From: Rhizobium leguminosarum bv. trifolii WSM1325
GTDB lineage: Bacteria > Pseudomonadota > Alphaproteobacteria > Rhizobiales > Rhizobiaceae
Reading direction: 5' to 3'
DNA length: 64,000 bases
Assembly: GCA_000023185.1 (NCBI GenBank)
Contig: CP001622.1
Span: forward strand, 1,116,001-1,180,000
Part shown: positions 35,481-46,443 of the stretch, in pieces
Layout of the letters: every line of letters begins with the position of its first letter
Position numbering within the stretch: the first letter of the stretch is position 1
The notes under the pieces: model-generated
What the model saw: the letters and a program-made list of their open reading frames with translations, nothing else
Told to the model about the DNA's origin: nothing
Databases searched by the model: none
Made by a program: the position numbers and the translations under genes

Positions 35481-35692
35481 GATTGTCTCCAGCCCGGATG
35501 GGCTTGCCGCGATTGCGGCGATTCGATGCCGGCAAGAGCGCGGAACCGGGACGTGCCTGAAAGCGCTTCCCACAACCCGCAGCCGCCACCGCCAGATAGG
35601 GTGCCGGGCGGACGAATACAACAATTGCTGGGGTAAGGAAACGACGAGGCCGGGCGCTTGTCCCGCCCGGCCTCGTCGTGTTGTTTTGCAGC

Positions 35693-37723
35693 TTAGAGAT
35701 GCTGGCCGGACATGCGCTTGCGGTGCAGCTCTTCGGCATTCGGCAGTACATCCTTCGGCAGGCCGAAAATCTGGCCAGGGCGGATGCGATCGGGATTGAT
35801 GATCTTGTCCTCGTTGGCGATGTAGATCGTCGTGTAGCGAACGCCGAGACCATAGGTACGGCGCGAGATCTGCCAAAGCGTGTCGCCGCGGCGAATGATG
35901 ACCGCCGCGTTGTTCGCCGTCAGCGGCGCCTGTTCGATCGTCTTCGGCTGGTTGCTTCCGACCTCGTTTGCAGACGGCGTTGCCGGCGCGGGTGCGGCGG
36001 TGAGCTCGGCAATCATCCCGCCCAGCTTGTCGAGTGCGGCGCCGACCGACTTCGCATCCCCAGGCAGGCCCTGCAGCAGCTTCAGCGCATTGCCGGCGAC
36101 CTGTGAGGAGGAACCTGACGCTTGCTTGAAGACATCAGGCGCATCGGCCGCTGGACGGAAGTCTGCGACGGAGCGCAGCGCAAAGTCCGTTGCCGAGCGT
36201 GCTGCCGCAAGCTGTTCGGCGCCGGGCAACTTGCCATCGGCAAAAAGCCCCTTCAGCAGGCCGAAGGCCTTGCCGACTTCGGCTTTCAGTTTGCGGAGCT
36301 CGCCTTCGTCAAGCGGAACCATCGAGGAAGCACCGTTCGCATCTGCGGGGGCCGATTGCGCGGCGACCCTCACCTGATCGCCGGCGGGGCGATTGAAATT
36401 CACCGACGCACGCACGATCACCTTGCCAGTGGGATCGACGACATCGACGCGGATCTTGTGGTCGCCGACCGAAAGCGCCACCACACCGTCGATGACGAAA
36501 TGGCCGTCGGAGCCGGCAGTATCCTGGCCGACGAGGCTGTCGTCGGCATAACCGATGACCTTGGCATTGGAGCGCGTCGTGCCGGCAATGAAGATCTTGT
36601 TGCCTTCGATCTCGACGGCATTGACCATCACGTCGGGTGCATTCGTCTTATCCGGTGCGGCAGTGCCGGGAATGGCCGGTGCCGTATCAGCGCCGCCGGA
36701 GGGTGTGTCGGTGAGGTTCGGCGTCTGCAGCGCCAGCTCGCCGGTTGGTGCAGCCGAGCTTTCACCGGTTGCCGGCTTGTCCGCAGGCGGCGCCATCGGA
36801 TTGGAGGCGTCGGCAACTTCGGTTCCGGCCTTCGGCGCGGTGATGATGCGGCTCGCCGCGCCGGGTTTGGAAACCATGGCGAGCAGATTGGCGCCATTGC
36901 CATCCTTCGGCACGGAAATGGTCGCGACTTCTTCGGAAAGCGTGCTCTTGCCGTCCTTGCCCGTGAACTTGAGCACCAGCTGGTGGTCGCCGGCTGGAAG
37001 CGGATCGTCGAGAACGGCAGCAAAATCGCCACTCGCATCGACATTGGCCGTCGTCACCACCTTCTCGCCGTCGAGCACCTCGAGCTTGCCGTTCGGTTCG
37101 GCGGAACCGGCAATCACCGTCGATCCGTCGGGCTCGACGCGCAATACGTCGAAGGCGGGAAGTTTCGGGCCGGTATTTTCCGCTGCCGTATTCGCCCCAG
37201 GGGCGGTCTCCGGCGCACCGGTCAGCGCAACCTCGGCCTTGGCGATCGCGGCAAGCGCATCGGCGATGTTCTCGGGCAGCGACCGGACGATGGCGAGCGC
37301 CTTCGCGCCACCGTCCTTGGCCTTGGCGGCAAGGGTCTGGGTCGCGGGATCGAGGCCCTCGGGAATAGTGAAGCCGGCAAGTGCGGTCAGCGCGTTGACG
37401 GCCTTGGTTTTGGCGGCAGTGAAGACATCGATGGCAGGGCCTTTGCCGTCGGCAAACAGCGCCTTGAGCTCGCTGAGCGACACGCCGGCATCGGCCGAAA
37501 GGCGGCCGACCTGATCGGCGACCGCAGCCGCATCGCCCACAGCGGAGCGCGATGTCTTTGACGCCTCGTTAACCGTGTTCTTGAGCTCCGTGCTCGCCTG
37601 GTTGATGGCGTCGCCGACCTTGGTTGCATCGCCGCCGATACGCGGCATGACGACAAACACCATCAGTAGGATTGCGATTGCGAGGACTGCAAGAGCCAGC
37701 AAGCCGGCACGGTTCTTCATCAT
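35693..37723 (-). CDS. Large membrane-anchored LysM protein with mirrored domain layout
   Basis: A 676-aa protein with an N-terminal transmembrane anchor (residues 6-27) facing the periplasm. Two helical segments share sequence: 80-165 (ALFADGKGPAIDVFTAAKTK, ALAIVRSLPE) and 475-572 (GLFADGKLPGAEQLAAARSA, ALKLLQGLPG). Between them are two Ig-like beta domains, 193-272 and 365-445, both built on an IAG(S/T) ... GDH(Q/K) ... V.FTGKDGK/VVDPTGKV pattern, joined by a Pro/Thr linker. The C-terminal LysM domain (608-658) with RRGDTLWQISRRTYG likely binds peptidoglycan. RBS GGGAG precedes ATGATG. Rhizobial homologues exist as LysM proteins of unknown role. Confidence 0.88.
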   Translation of the reverse strand: MMKNRAGLLALAVLAIAILLMVFVVMPRIGGDATKVGDAINQASTELKNTVNEASKTSRSAVGDAAAVADQVGRLSADAGVSLSELKALFADGKGPAIDVFTAAKTKAVNALTALAGFTIPEGLDPATQTLAAKAKDGGAKALAIVRSLPENIADALAAIAKAEVALTGAPETAPGANTAAENTGPKLPAFDVLRVEPDGSTVIAGSAEPNGKLEVLDGEKVVTTANVDASGDFAAVLDDPLPAGDHQLVLKFTGKDGKSTLSEEVATISVPKDGNGANLLAMVSKPGAASRIITAPKAGTEVADASNPMAPPADKPATGESSAAPTGELALQTPNLTDTPSGGADTAPAIPGTAAPDKTNAPDVMVNAVEIEGNKIFIAGTTRSNAKVIGYADDSLVGQDTAGSDGHFVIDGVVALSVGDHKIRVDVVDPTGKVIVRASVNFNRPAGDQVRVAAQSAPADANGASSMVPLDEGELRKLKAEVGKAFGLLKGLFADGKLPGAEQLAAARSATDFALRSVADFRPAADAPDVFKQASGSSSQVAGNALKLLQGLPGDAKSVGAALDKLGGMIAELTAAPAPATPSANEVGSNQPKTIEQAPLTANNAAVIIRRGDTLWQISRRTYGLGVRYTTIYIANEDKIINPDRIRPGQIFGLPKDVLPNAEELHRKRMSGQHL

Positions 37724-37878
37724 TATGTCTCCCAGAGCGGCAATTTGCCGTAATACCCAAAATTGCTAGCGATTCCCGTTGCTTTCCACAAGCATTCAAA
37801 GCAATTAGGCAAGCTAGGCACGCTGCTTTTCAGTCAATTTTCTTGACTGCATTGAAATGGAATAGTTGTTTTGCCCTC

Positions 37879-38502
37879 ATGACCGAACAATCTGTATCGA
37901 TTCGATCCATCTGCGTTTACTGCGGCTCCAGGCCGGGACGCGATCCTTCCCACATGGCGGCCGGGCGTGCTCTCGGAAGAGAGATCGCCGAATACGGCCT
38001 GCGCCTCGTCTATGGCGGGGGTACCAAAGGCATCATGGGCGCGGTTGCCAGCGGCGTGCTTTCAGGCGGCGGTCAGGTCACGGGCATCATTCCCGAATTC
38101 CTGATCGATATGGAAGCGACTCGCCACTCGCTCGGTCAGCTGAACGAACTCATTGTAACCCCTGACATGCATGCGCGCAAACACACCATGTTCGAGCGCT
38201 CCGATGCCTTCGTCGCGCTGCCCGGCGGCATCGGCACGCTGGAGGAGATCGTCGAGATCATGACCTGGGCGCAGCTCGGCCGCCACGAGAAGCCGATGGT
38301 CTTCGCCAACGTCAACGGTTTTTGGGATCCGATGATGGAACTGATGCGCCATATGACCGAAGAAGGCTTCCTGCACACCGCCCACCGGGTGCAGCCACTC
38401 GTCGTCGACGAGATCCCCGGCATCATTCCGGCGATCATGGCCCAGGCAGCCCAGCTCGCCGCCGATCGTGACGGCGAGGACGAGGTGATTTCGAAGATGT
38501 AG
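37879..38502 (+). CDS. LOG-family protein (TIGR00730), putative nucleoside 5'-monophosphate phosphoribohydrolase
   Basis: A 207-aa Rossmann-fold enzyme of the LOG family, which releases free bases from nucleoside monophosphates, including cytokinin ribotides in plants and some bacteria. The motifs are ICVYCGSRPG at the start, GLRLVYGGGTKGIMG, MHARKHTMFERSDA and the nucleotide-binding PGGIGTLEEIVE. The ATG at 37879 was chosen because the family starts there; an upstream extension is non-coding. In plant-associated bacteria it could influence cytokinin levels, but general nucleotide turnover is as likely. Confidence 0.92.
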   Translation: MTEQSVSIRSICVYCGSRPGRDPSHMAAGRALGREIAEYGLRLVYGGGTKGIMGAVASGVLSGGGQVTGIIPEFLIDMEATRHSLGQLNELIVTPDMHARKHTMFERSDAFVALPGGIGTLEEIVEIMTWAQLGRHEKPMVFANVNGFWDPMMELMRHMTEEGFLHTAHRVQPLVVDEIPGIIPAIMAQAAQLAADRDGEDEVISKM

Positions 38503-38511
38503 GGATTCAAT

Positions 38512-38613
38512 GCATGTCGCCCAAAAGTGTCCAGCGGTCTTGGGACAAAGACATGCATAAAACAAAGACCTGAAGCGCGTCGCATGAATCCGATTCGACG
38601 TGACGCGCTTTAG
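38512..38613. repeat. RIME-like palindromic repeat, copy C
   Basis: Roughly 102 bases between two convergent genes. GCATGTC/GACATGC pair in the left half, and GCGCGTC/GACGCGC in the right half. Its reverse complement aligns with 17057-17156. It may end both the LOG and rarD transcripts. Confidence 0.83.
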
Positions 38614-38617
38614 CGCC

Positions 38618-39544
38618 TCAGCGCCCGCGGCTTCCCTTCAGCATCGACCAGCTATAGAGGAACAGCCCCGCCCAGATCAGCGGGAAGGCGATCATGCGCG
38701 CCGTGCCGAATGGCTCGTGGAAGACGAAGACCGCGATCAGGAAGATCATCGTCGGCGCGATATACTGCATGATGCCGATCGTTGAGAGTTTCAGCAGCTT
38801 GGCGCCGTTTGCATAGATCATCAGCGGCACGGCGGTGATGACGCCGCAGCCGAGCAGCAGGGTCGTGTCGGCAAGACCGGTGCGGTACAAATGGCCCTGG
38901 CCGCTGCCGAATTCCAGATAGAGAATGTAGAGGAGGGCCGGCCCGCTGAGGATCAGCACTTCCAGGAAGAAGCCCTGGTTCGGCCCGAGCGGCAGCGTCT
39001 TGCGCAACAGGGCGTAGAACCCCCAGCTGACCGCCAGCGTCAGCGCCACCCACGGGATGCCGCCGCTGTCCAGCGCTAGAATGGCGACGGCAAGCGCCGC
39101 AAGCGCGATCGCCGCGATCTGCAGCGGTTGCAGCTTTTCCTTGAGGAACACCGCGCCGAGGAAGATGCTGAACAGCGGATTGATGAAATAGCCAAGTGCT
39201 GCGTCGAGCGAATGGCCGGCGCCGATCGCCCAGACATAGGTGCCCCAGTTGACGGTGATCAGCGACGCCGTCAGCGCCGCCATCGCCAGCATGCGCGGCG
39301 AACTGAGTGCTGCGCGGATATCCTGCGTGCGCCCGAGCACGATCAGCACGATGCCCGCCAACGGCAGCGACCAGACGATACGATGGGCGATCACCTCGGC
39401 CGGCGAGATATGCGCCACCGCCTTCATGTAAATCGGCAGAAAGCCCCAGAGCAGATAGGCCGTCAGCGCGAAGGCGAACCCGCGCGGACTGTCTTCGTTC
39501 TTGGCCAACGGAACGGATGCATCGGTCGACATCGGTGTTTCCAT
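38618..39544 (-). CDS. rarD: RarD protein (EamA/DMT-family transporter)
   Basis: A 308-aa ten-helix membrane protein of the drug/metabolite transporter superfamily, RarD subgroup. The opening GFAFALTAYLLWGFLPIYMKAV and the later HISPAEVIAHRIVWSLP are RarD hallmarks; a second EamA unit begins around residue 160 (IPWVALTLAVSWGFYALLRK). E. coli RarD is chloramphenicol-sensitivity associated; natural substrate unknown. The ATG at 39544 or one 12 bases later may be used. Confidence 0.93.
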   Translation of the reverse strand: METPMSTDASVPLAKNEDSPRGFAFALTAYLLWGFLPIYMKAVAHISPAEVIAHRIVWSLPLAGIVLIVLGRTQDIRAALSSPRMLAMAALTASLITVNWGTYVWAIGAGHSLDAALGYFINPLFSIFLGAVFLKEKLQPLQIAAIALAALAVAILALDSGGIPWVALTLAVSWGFYALLRKTLPLGPNQGFFLEVLILSGPALLYILYLEFGSGQGHLYRTGLADTTLLLGCGVITAVPLMIYANGAKLLKLSTIGIMQYIAPTMIFLIAVFVFHEPFGTARMIAFPLIWAGLFLYSWSMLKGSRGR

Positions 39545-39750
39545 CTTTGTTCTTCTTCTGATCCGGCCTAGCTTAAGCGCCGTGAATAGGCCAATTCATT
39601 TCGTTGAATGAAGGGTGAGAGGATTTGAATCCGGAAACGAAGCGATAGACGATAATATATCCGACGTCCGTCGCTGGAAGACGAAGTCCGAAGGAAGCGA
39701 ACGGTATTCGGGCGAGGGCTGGGACCCCTACGCCGAGCCGCGGAAAAGGT

Positions 39751-41364
39751 TTATTCCGCCGCGATCTTGCCCGCCAGCTGCCGGTTCTTCATCAGCTTGT
39801 AGATGACCGAATCCATTAGCGCCTGGAACGAAGCGTCGATGATGTTCTCCGAGACGCCGACCGTCCACCAGCGCACCCCGTCGCTGTCGGTGGATTCGAT
39901 CAGCACGCGGGTGATCGCCTCCGTGCCGCCATTGAGGATACGCACCTTGAAATCGGCGAGCACCAGATCGTCGATCTCGTGCTGGTACTTGCCGAAATCC
40001 TTGCGCAGCGCGAGGTCGAGCGCATTGACCGGGCCTTCGGCATCGGCAACTGACATCAGCGTCTGGCCGTCGATGGTGATCTTGACCACCGCCTCCGAGA
40101 CGATCTTCACACGGCCGAGACTGTCGAAGCGGCGCTCGATCATCACGCGGAAGCCTTCGATGGTGAAGAATTCTGGGATCGTGCCGAGCGTGCGGCGGGC
40201 CAGCAGCTCGAAGCTCGCATCCGCGCCCTCATATGCATAGCCGATCGATTCACGTTCCTTGACGATCGAGATCAGCAGGTCGAGCTTCGGATCGTCCTTG
40301 GCGACCTCGATGCCGCGCCGCTTCAGCGCATTGATGAAGTTCGCCTTGCCGCCCTGGTCGGAGACCATGACCTTGCGGAAGTTACCGACGGTTTCAGGCG
40401 GCACGTGTTCATAGGTCCGCGGATCCTTGAGCAGCGCCGATGCGTGGATGCCGGCCTTGGTGGCGAAGGCTGAGGCGCCGACATAGGGCATCTGGTGATC
40501 CGGCGAGCGATTGAGCAACTCGTCGAAAGCATGCGAGAGCCGGGTGAGGTTGAGCAGCCGCTCCTCGTCGATCGCCGTTTCGAAACGGCTGTTGTAGGCG
40601 CTCTTCAGCGCCAGCGTCGGGATCAGCGTCACCAGATTGGCATTGCCGCAGCGCTCGCCGATGCCGTTCAGCGTACCCTGGATCTGCCGGACGCCGGCGT
40701 CGACGGCGGCAAGCGAATTGGCAACCGCCTGACCGGTGTCGTTATGCGCATGGATGCCAAGACAGTGGCCGGGAACGCCTGAGGCGATCACCGCCTCGAC
40801 GATGGCGCGCACCTCCGGCGGCTGCGTGCCGCCATTGGTGTCGCAGAGTACAACCCAGCGGGCGCCACTCTCATAGGCCGTCTTGGCGCAGGCGAGCGCA
40901 TAGGCCGGATTGGCCTTGAAGCCGTCGAAGAAATGCTCGCAATCGACGATCGCCTCCTTACCCGCGCCAACCGCCGCCTTGACGCTTTCGGCGATGCATT
41001 CGAGGTTTTCCTCGTTGGTGCAGCCGAGCGCCACCGCGACATGATAATCCCAGCTCTTGGCGACGAAACAGATGGCGTCGGATTTTGCCTGCAGCAGCCC
41101 GGCAATGCCGGGATCGTTGGAGACCGAAACGCCCGCCCGCTTCGTCATGCCGAAGGCGACGAAACTGGCCTGGCTGGTGCGCTTCTCGCTGAAGAAGGCG
41201 GTATCCGTCGGATTGGCGCCGGGATATCCGCCCTCGACGTAGTCGAGGCCGAACTCGTCCAGCATGGCGGCAATCGCAATCTTGTCCTCGACGGAAAAAT
41301 CGATGCCGGGCGTCTGCTGCCCGTCCCGAAGCGTCGTGTCGAAGAGGTAGATGCGTTCTTTCAT
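39751..41364 (-). CDS. cimA: (R)-citramalate synthase
   Basis: A 537-aa enzyme condensing pyruvate with acetyl-CoA to (R)-citramalate, a threonine-independent entry to isoleucine synthesis. The TIM barrel starts FDTTLRDGQQTPGIDFSVED with the metal-binding GIHAHNDTGQAVAN and QGTLNGIGERCGNANL; a C-terminal regulatory domain (about 400-530) follows. The overall length and N-terminus match the CimA/TIGR00977 type and not 2-isopropylmalate synthase, although the two families are close. GGAGG lies 7 bases before the ATG at 41364. Confidence 0.9.
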   Translation of the reverse strand: MKERIYLFDTTLRDGQQTPGIDFSVEDKIAIAAMLDEFGLDYVEGGYPGANPTDTAFFSEKRTSQASFVAFGMTKRAGVSVSNDPGIAGLLQAKSDAICFVAKSWDYHVAVALGCTNEENLECIAESVKAAVGAGKEAIVDCEHFFDGFKANPAYALACAKTAYESGARWVVLCDTNGGTQPPEVRAIVEAVIASGVPGHCLGIHAHNDTGQAVANSLAAVDAGVRQIQGTLNGIGERCGNANLVTLIPTLALKSAYNSRFETAIDEERLLNLTRLSHAFDELLNRSPDHQMPYVGASAFATKAGIHASALLKDPRTYEHVPPETVGNFRKVMVSDQGGKANFINALKRRGIEVAKDDPKLDLLISIVKERESIGYAYEGADASFELLARRTLGTIPEFFTIEGFRVMIERRFDSLGRVKIVSEAVVKITIDGQTLMSVADAEGPVNALDLALRKDFGKYQHEIDDLVLADFKVRILNGGTEAITRVLIESTDSDGVRWWTVGVSENIIDASFQALMDSVIYKLMKNRQLAGKIAAE

Positions 41365-41409
41365 GTCGTTTCCTCCCGCCAAGCGGGTTGTAATGAAGTG
41401 CGGATGCTG

Positions 41410-41527
41410 CCCCTCATCCGGCTGCCGCCACCTTCTCCCCGTTATGACGGGGAGAAGGGATATGCCGCACCGTATCGCGGGGCACGTCCCCTCTCCCCGC
41501 GGGCGGGGAGAGGGTTAGGGTGAGGGG
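41410..41527. repeat. Nested palindromic repeat between pip and cimA
   Basis: Outer CCCCTCA (41410-41416) pairs with TGAGGGG (41521-41527). Inside are two perfect 12-bp hairpins: 41431-41442/41447-41458 (CCTTCTCCCCGT) and 41489-41500/41503-41514 (CCCTCTCCCCGC). The cruciform-like layout resembles mosaic palindromes common in Rhizobiales. It follows the pip stop and precedes cimA, so it could terminate the upstream operon or sit in the cimA leader. Confidence 0.85.
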
Positions 41528-41546
41528 CTGCCCCCAATGCTAACGA

Positions 41547-42978
<1,432 letters not shown>

Positions 42979-42982
<4 letters not shown>

Positions 42983-43467
42983 GAGGTTTCTCCGAGGGGC
43001 CAGCTTTTCGTGTCGTGGTCGGGGTGTTGATGGTTGCTTGCCGCGATCGCATTCTCGCGGTCGGGCGTTTCAGCCTGTGGTTCCAGCGGCAGGCCGTCCA
43101 GCGCGTGAAACCAGGACATCTTGCGGCCGGTGTTCGATTGCATCACCGGCTTGACCGCATCGGGATCATCGAGCGATCCGAGCGTGATGTTGATGAATTC
43201 CGCCTCCGGAATATCGTAGAACAGCGGCGTGCCGCAATCGCCGCAGAAGCCGCGCCGCACCAGATCCGAGGACTGAAACCATTTCGGCGCGCCGCGCGTG
43301 AAGGTAAAATCGCTGCGCATCACGCCGGCAAGCGGCATGAAATAATTGCCCGCCGCCTTCTGGCACATGCGGCAATGGCAAAGATGGGGATAGCCGAGTT
43401 CGCCTTTGGCGCGGTAACGCACCGCCCCGCACTGGCACCCGCCGCTTTTGTCTGATTCCGTCGTCAT
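42979..43467 (-). CDS. GFA/CENP-V family zinc protein, paralogue 2
   Basis: A 162-aa GFA-fold protein. Cysteines sit in [24 protein letters not shown] and [12 protein letters not shown]. The C-terminal tail reads QHPDHDTKSWPLGE. AAGGAG precedes the ATG at 43467, which also overlaps the paralogue 1 stop. The protein is clearly distinct from its neighbours in the middle, so the duplication is not recent. Confidence 0.9.
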
Positions 43468-43940
43468 CCGATCTCCTTGGGTGGCCATGCCTGCGTCTCA
43501 TGATCAGGATGCTGGCAGGAGACAAGCTCAAGCAGGAAGGGGGCGGCTTGCGCATCCTCTTCCGTCCGGTGGCCCGGCAATTCGTGCAGATGATCGACGA
43601 AACCGATCTTGCCCTCGATGCCGAATTGGATCACCGGCGGAAACGCCGAAGGGTCGTCAAAGGCGCCGGCGGCAATCGCCATTCCATCCGGCGCCTCGTA
43701 GGTTAGCGGCGTGCCGCAATCGCCGCAGAAGCCACGCTCGACGAAATTGGAAGAGCGGAATCTTTTCCGCTCTCCGCGTGTCCATTCGAAATCGGCGCCG
43801 CGTACTGAGACCAGCGGCGCATAATAGGCACCGAACGCCTTCTGGCACATGCGGCAATGACAGATCGACGAATCCTTGACGTCGCCGCTGACGCGGAAAC
43901 GGATCGCTCCGCATTGGCAGCCGCCGGTATAGGTGGTCAT
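43464..43940 (-). CDS. GFA/CENP-V family zinc protein, paralogue 1
   Basis: A 158-aa GFA-fold protein, first of three in tandem. Cysteines Cys8/Cys10 ([10 protein letters not shown]), Cys27/Cys29/Cys32 ([12 protein letters not shown]) and [12 protein letters not shown] make the zinc sites. The tail [16 protein letters not shown] matches the other two. GGAGG lies 7 bases before the ATG at 43940, which overlaps the cysS stop by four bases. Confidence 0.9.
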   Translation of the reverse strand: MTTYTGGCQCGAIRFRVSGDVKDSSICHCRMCQKAFGAYYAPLVSVRGADFEWTRGERKRFRSSNFVERGFCGDCGTPLTYEAPDGMAIAAGAFDDPSAFPPVIQFGIEGKIGFVDHLHELPGHRTEEDAQAAPFLLELVSCQHPDHETQAWPPKEIG

Positions 43941-45328
43941 CTCTTGACCTCCCACGTCGTCACGCGCTCGCCCGTTACCGCATCCTTGCCGTCCTTCAAC
44001 TGGATGCCCTTCGCCGTCAGTTCGTCGCGGATCTTGTCGGCCTCGGTGAAGTTCTTCGCTTTCAGCATTTCGAGACGCATTGCGACCAGCGCATCGACCG
44101 CCGATGCGACGGCTTCGTCGATTTCCATCTTTTTCGGCAGCAAGCCCAGCAGGTCGGCCGTTGCGGCAAAGACGGCACTGGCTGTGGGATCCGTATGCGC
44201 AGCTTGCGCCAACGCATGCAATGCCTGCACCGCGGCCACCGTATTGAGGTCGTCGGAAAGCGCGTTCAGCACGGATTCATCGGGCGCCGCATCGCCGACT
44301 TCTGCCGCCGGCCATTTGGCGAGCAGACGTTCGGCTTCTTCCAATCGCTTGATCGAGAAATCGATCGGCTCGCGGTAATGCGTCATCAGCATGGCAAGGC
44401 GCAGCACCTGGCCCGGCCATTTGCGGCCGCCGAAGGTTTCCGTGTGCAGCAACTCGTGGATGGTGACGAAATTGCCTTCGGATTTCGACATCTTGCGGCC
44501 TTCGACCTGCAGGAAGCCGTTATGCATCCAGACATTCGCCATCACCTCGGTACCGTGGGCGCAGCGCGACTGGGCGATTTCGTTTTCATGATGCGGGAAG
44601 ATCAAGTCCAGCCCGCCGCCGTGAATGTCGAAGACATTGCCGAGATAGCGCTTGCTCATCGCGGAGCATTCGATGTGCCATCCGGGCCGGCCACGGCCCC
44701 ATGGGCTCTCCCAGCCGGGCTCGTTGTGGCTCGACAATTTCCAGAGCACGAAATCGCCAGGATGCTTTTTGTGTGCGTCGACAGCGATGCGGGCACCCGC
44801 CTGCTGCTCGTCGAGCGGACGCTTCGAAAGCTGACCGTAATCCGCCATGGATTTGGTGTCGAACAGCACTTCGCCCGATGCAACATAGGCATGGCCGTTG
44901 CCGATCAGCTTCTCGATGATCTCGGTCATCTCGACGATATTGTCGGTGGCGCGCGGCTCGAAGCTTGGCTCCAGGCAGCCGAGTTCGGCGACATCGGTGT
45001 GAAATTGCGTCTCAGTCTTTTCCGTGACCGCGCGGATCGCGTCGTTGAGCGGCAGGCCCGGATGGTCCCGAAGCGCCCGCGCATTGATCTTGTCGTCGAC
45101 GTCGGTGATGTTGCGGGCATAAGTGACGTGGTCTTCGCCATAGACATGGCGCAGCAGCCGGAACAGCACGTCGAAGACGATGACCGGCCGGGCATTGCCG
45201 ATATGAGCGAAGTCATAGACCGTCGGGCCGCAGACATACATGCGGACATTGTTGGGATCGATCGGCGAAAAGACCGATTTTTCCCGTGTCAGCGTGTTGT
45301 ATAGCTTCAGTTCCGGCGTCGCGCCCAT
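43937..45328 (-). CDS. cysS: Cysteinyl-tRNA synthetase
   Basis: A 463-aa class I aminoacyl-tRNA synthetase. Zinc ligands include Cys33 in YVCGPTVYD and GWHIECSAM; the HIGH-type motif is FAHIGNARP and KMSKS is in [13 protein letters not shown]. The C-terminal anticodon domain ends [19 protein letters not shown]. It leads a five-gene set in which each stop overlaps the next ATG, so its expression is tied to the three GFA proteins and pip. Confidence 0.97.
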   Translation of the reverse strand: MGATPELKLYNTLTREKSVFSPIDPNNVRMYVCGPTVYDFAHIGNARPVIVFDVLFRLLRHVYGEDHVTYARNITDVDDKINARALRDHPGLPLNDAIRAVTEKTETQFHTDVAELGCLEPSFEPRATDNIVEMTEIIEKLIGNGHAYVASGEVLFDTKSMADYGQLSKRPLDEQQAGARIAVDAHKKHPGDFVLWKLSSHNEPGWESPWGRGRPGWHIECSAMSKRYLGNVFDIHGGGLDLIFPHHENEIAQSRCAHGTEVMANVWMHNGFLQVEGRKMSKSEGNFVTIHELLHTETFGGRKWPGQVLRLAMLMTHYREPIDFSIKRLEEAERLLAKWPAAEVGDAAPDESVLNALSDDLNTVAAVQALHALAQAAHTDPTASAVFAATADLLGLLPKKMEIDEAVASAVDALVAMRLEMLKAKNFTEADKIRDELTAKGIQLKDGKDAVTGERVTTWEVKR

Positions 45329-45682
45329 TTCACTCTCCCAAATGCACGATCAGAAAAATATCGCGACCGGCGGACCGGGGCGTTTCGCATCTTGACTATT
45401 TGGGAGACGAAAACGGCCGGGCCAGCGCTCGCGCTAGCGAATAATCTTCCGGCAGATAATGCAGATAACCGTTTTCATGGCGGGTTTTATGGCCCGGTTC
45501 GCGCCTCCGGTCAAGGGGGCGAAGAGCGATCCAGCGGCAACAGGATCCATCCATCCGATGAATCGATTGCAGCAACCAACGTCTTAGAAACCAGTTGGCG
45601 CACCCTTGAAATTCGCCCGCCATTTTCGCGGCGCAAATCTCGCATAGCCGGTTGAGAGGCTGTTGCAAATCGGGAGGAAGGG
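45329..45682. promoter_or_regulatory. Divergent spacer between cysS and the GH25 gene
   Basis: 354 bases hold no convincing gene on either strand; short frames lack ribosome sites. It must carry the promoter of the cysS operon and of the GH25 gene. A GGAGGAAGGG ribosome site ends the spacer before the GH25 start. Confidence 0.4.
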
Positions 45683-46432
45683 ATGCGGAAACTGGCTCGA
45701 TCGACGATCGGAGCGGCTGCAGTTCTGGTGGTCGCATTCGCTGCATATCTAGCATACGATTTCGGGATGCTTTGCTTCAACAATCCCTCTCTCAGCAACT
45801 ATCCAATCCAAGGCATCGATGTCAGCCATCACCAGGGCGATATCGATTGGAAGGCCGTTGCCGCGCAGCCGAATGTTCGTTTCGCCTTCATGAAGGCGAC
45901 CGAAGGCGGAGACCATCGGGATTCCAAGTTCGCCGACAACTGGCAGCGCGCTAGAGATGCGGGAGTGGTGAGGGGCGCTTACCATTTCTTCACCTTCTGC
46001 CGACCGGGCAAGGATCAGGCGCAGAATGTCCTGGCGACCGTGCCGAAGGAGCAGGGAACTCTGCCGATCGCCGTCGATCTGGAGTTTGTCGGCAATTGCA
46101 ACAAAATCCCGACGCTCGAGGAAATGGTTGCCGAGGTGAGCGCCTTTTTCACCGAGCTGAAGGGCACTTTTCCGGAAAAACCTATTTTCTACGTCACCCA
46201 GGAGTTCTTTGATCAATATCTGAAAGGCAATGAATCGCGCTTCCCCGACCACTATCTGTGGCTGCGCAGCGTGTTCAGGGAGCCGAGGCAGGAAGAGTGC
46301 AGTCGTTTGTCGATCTGGCAATTTGCCGATAACGGCACATTGGACGGCATCCAGGGACCGGTAGACCTCAATGCACTCTGCCCGTCGGAAACGGGCTTAG
46401 CTCACCTGTTCCCAACCGTTGCAGCGAACTGA
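45683..46432 (+). CDS. Glycoside hydrolase family 25 lysozyme, membrane-anchored
   Basis: A 249-aa muramidase-like protein. A signal anchor spans about residues 7-28. The GH25 domain starts IQGIDVSHHQGDIDW, with the acidic residues in FAFMKATEGG, AVDLEFVGNC and a C-terminal LSIWQFADNGTLDGI as in family members. GH25 enzymes cleave between MurNAc and GlcNAc. The gene has an excellent GGAGGAAGGG ribosome site. The cell may use it for wall remodelling; no phage genes are nearby. Confidence 0.92.
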   Translation: MRKLARSTIGAAAVLVVAFAAYLAYDFGMLCFNNPSLSNYPIQGIDVSHHQGDIDWKAVAAQPNVRFAFMKATEGGDHRDSKFADNWQRARDAGVVRGAYHFFTFCRPGKDQAQNVLATVPKEQGTLPIAVDLEFVGNCNKIPTLEEMVAEVSAFFTELKGTFPEKPIFYVTQEFFDQYLKGNESRFPDHYLWLRSVFREPRQEECSRLSIWQFADNGTLDGIQGPVDLNALCPSETGLAHLFPTVAAN

Positions 46433-46443
46433 AACGTCCCGGC

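Noticed and set aside
33423..35636. 737-aa plus-strand open frame opposite the ABC exporter
   Set aside because: Long only because antisense stops are rare at this GC; no recognisable domain, and the minus-strand gene has all ABC motifs.
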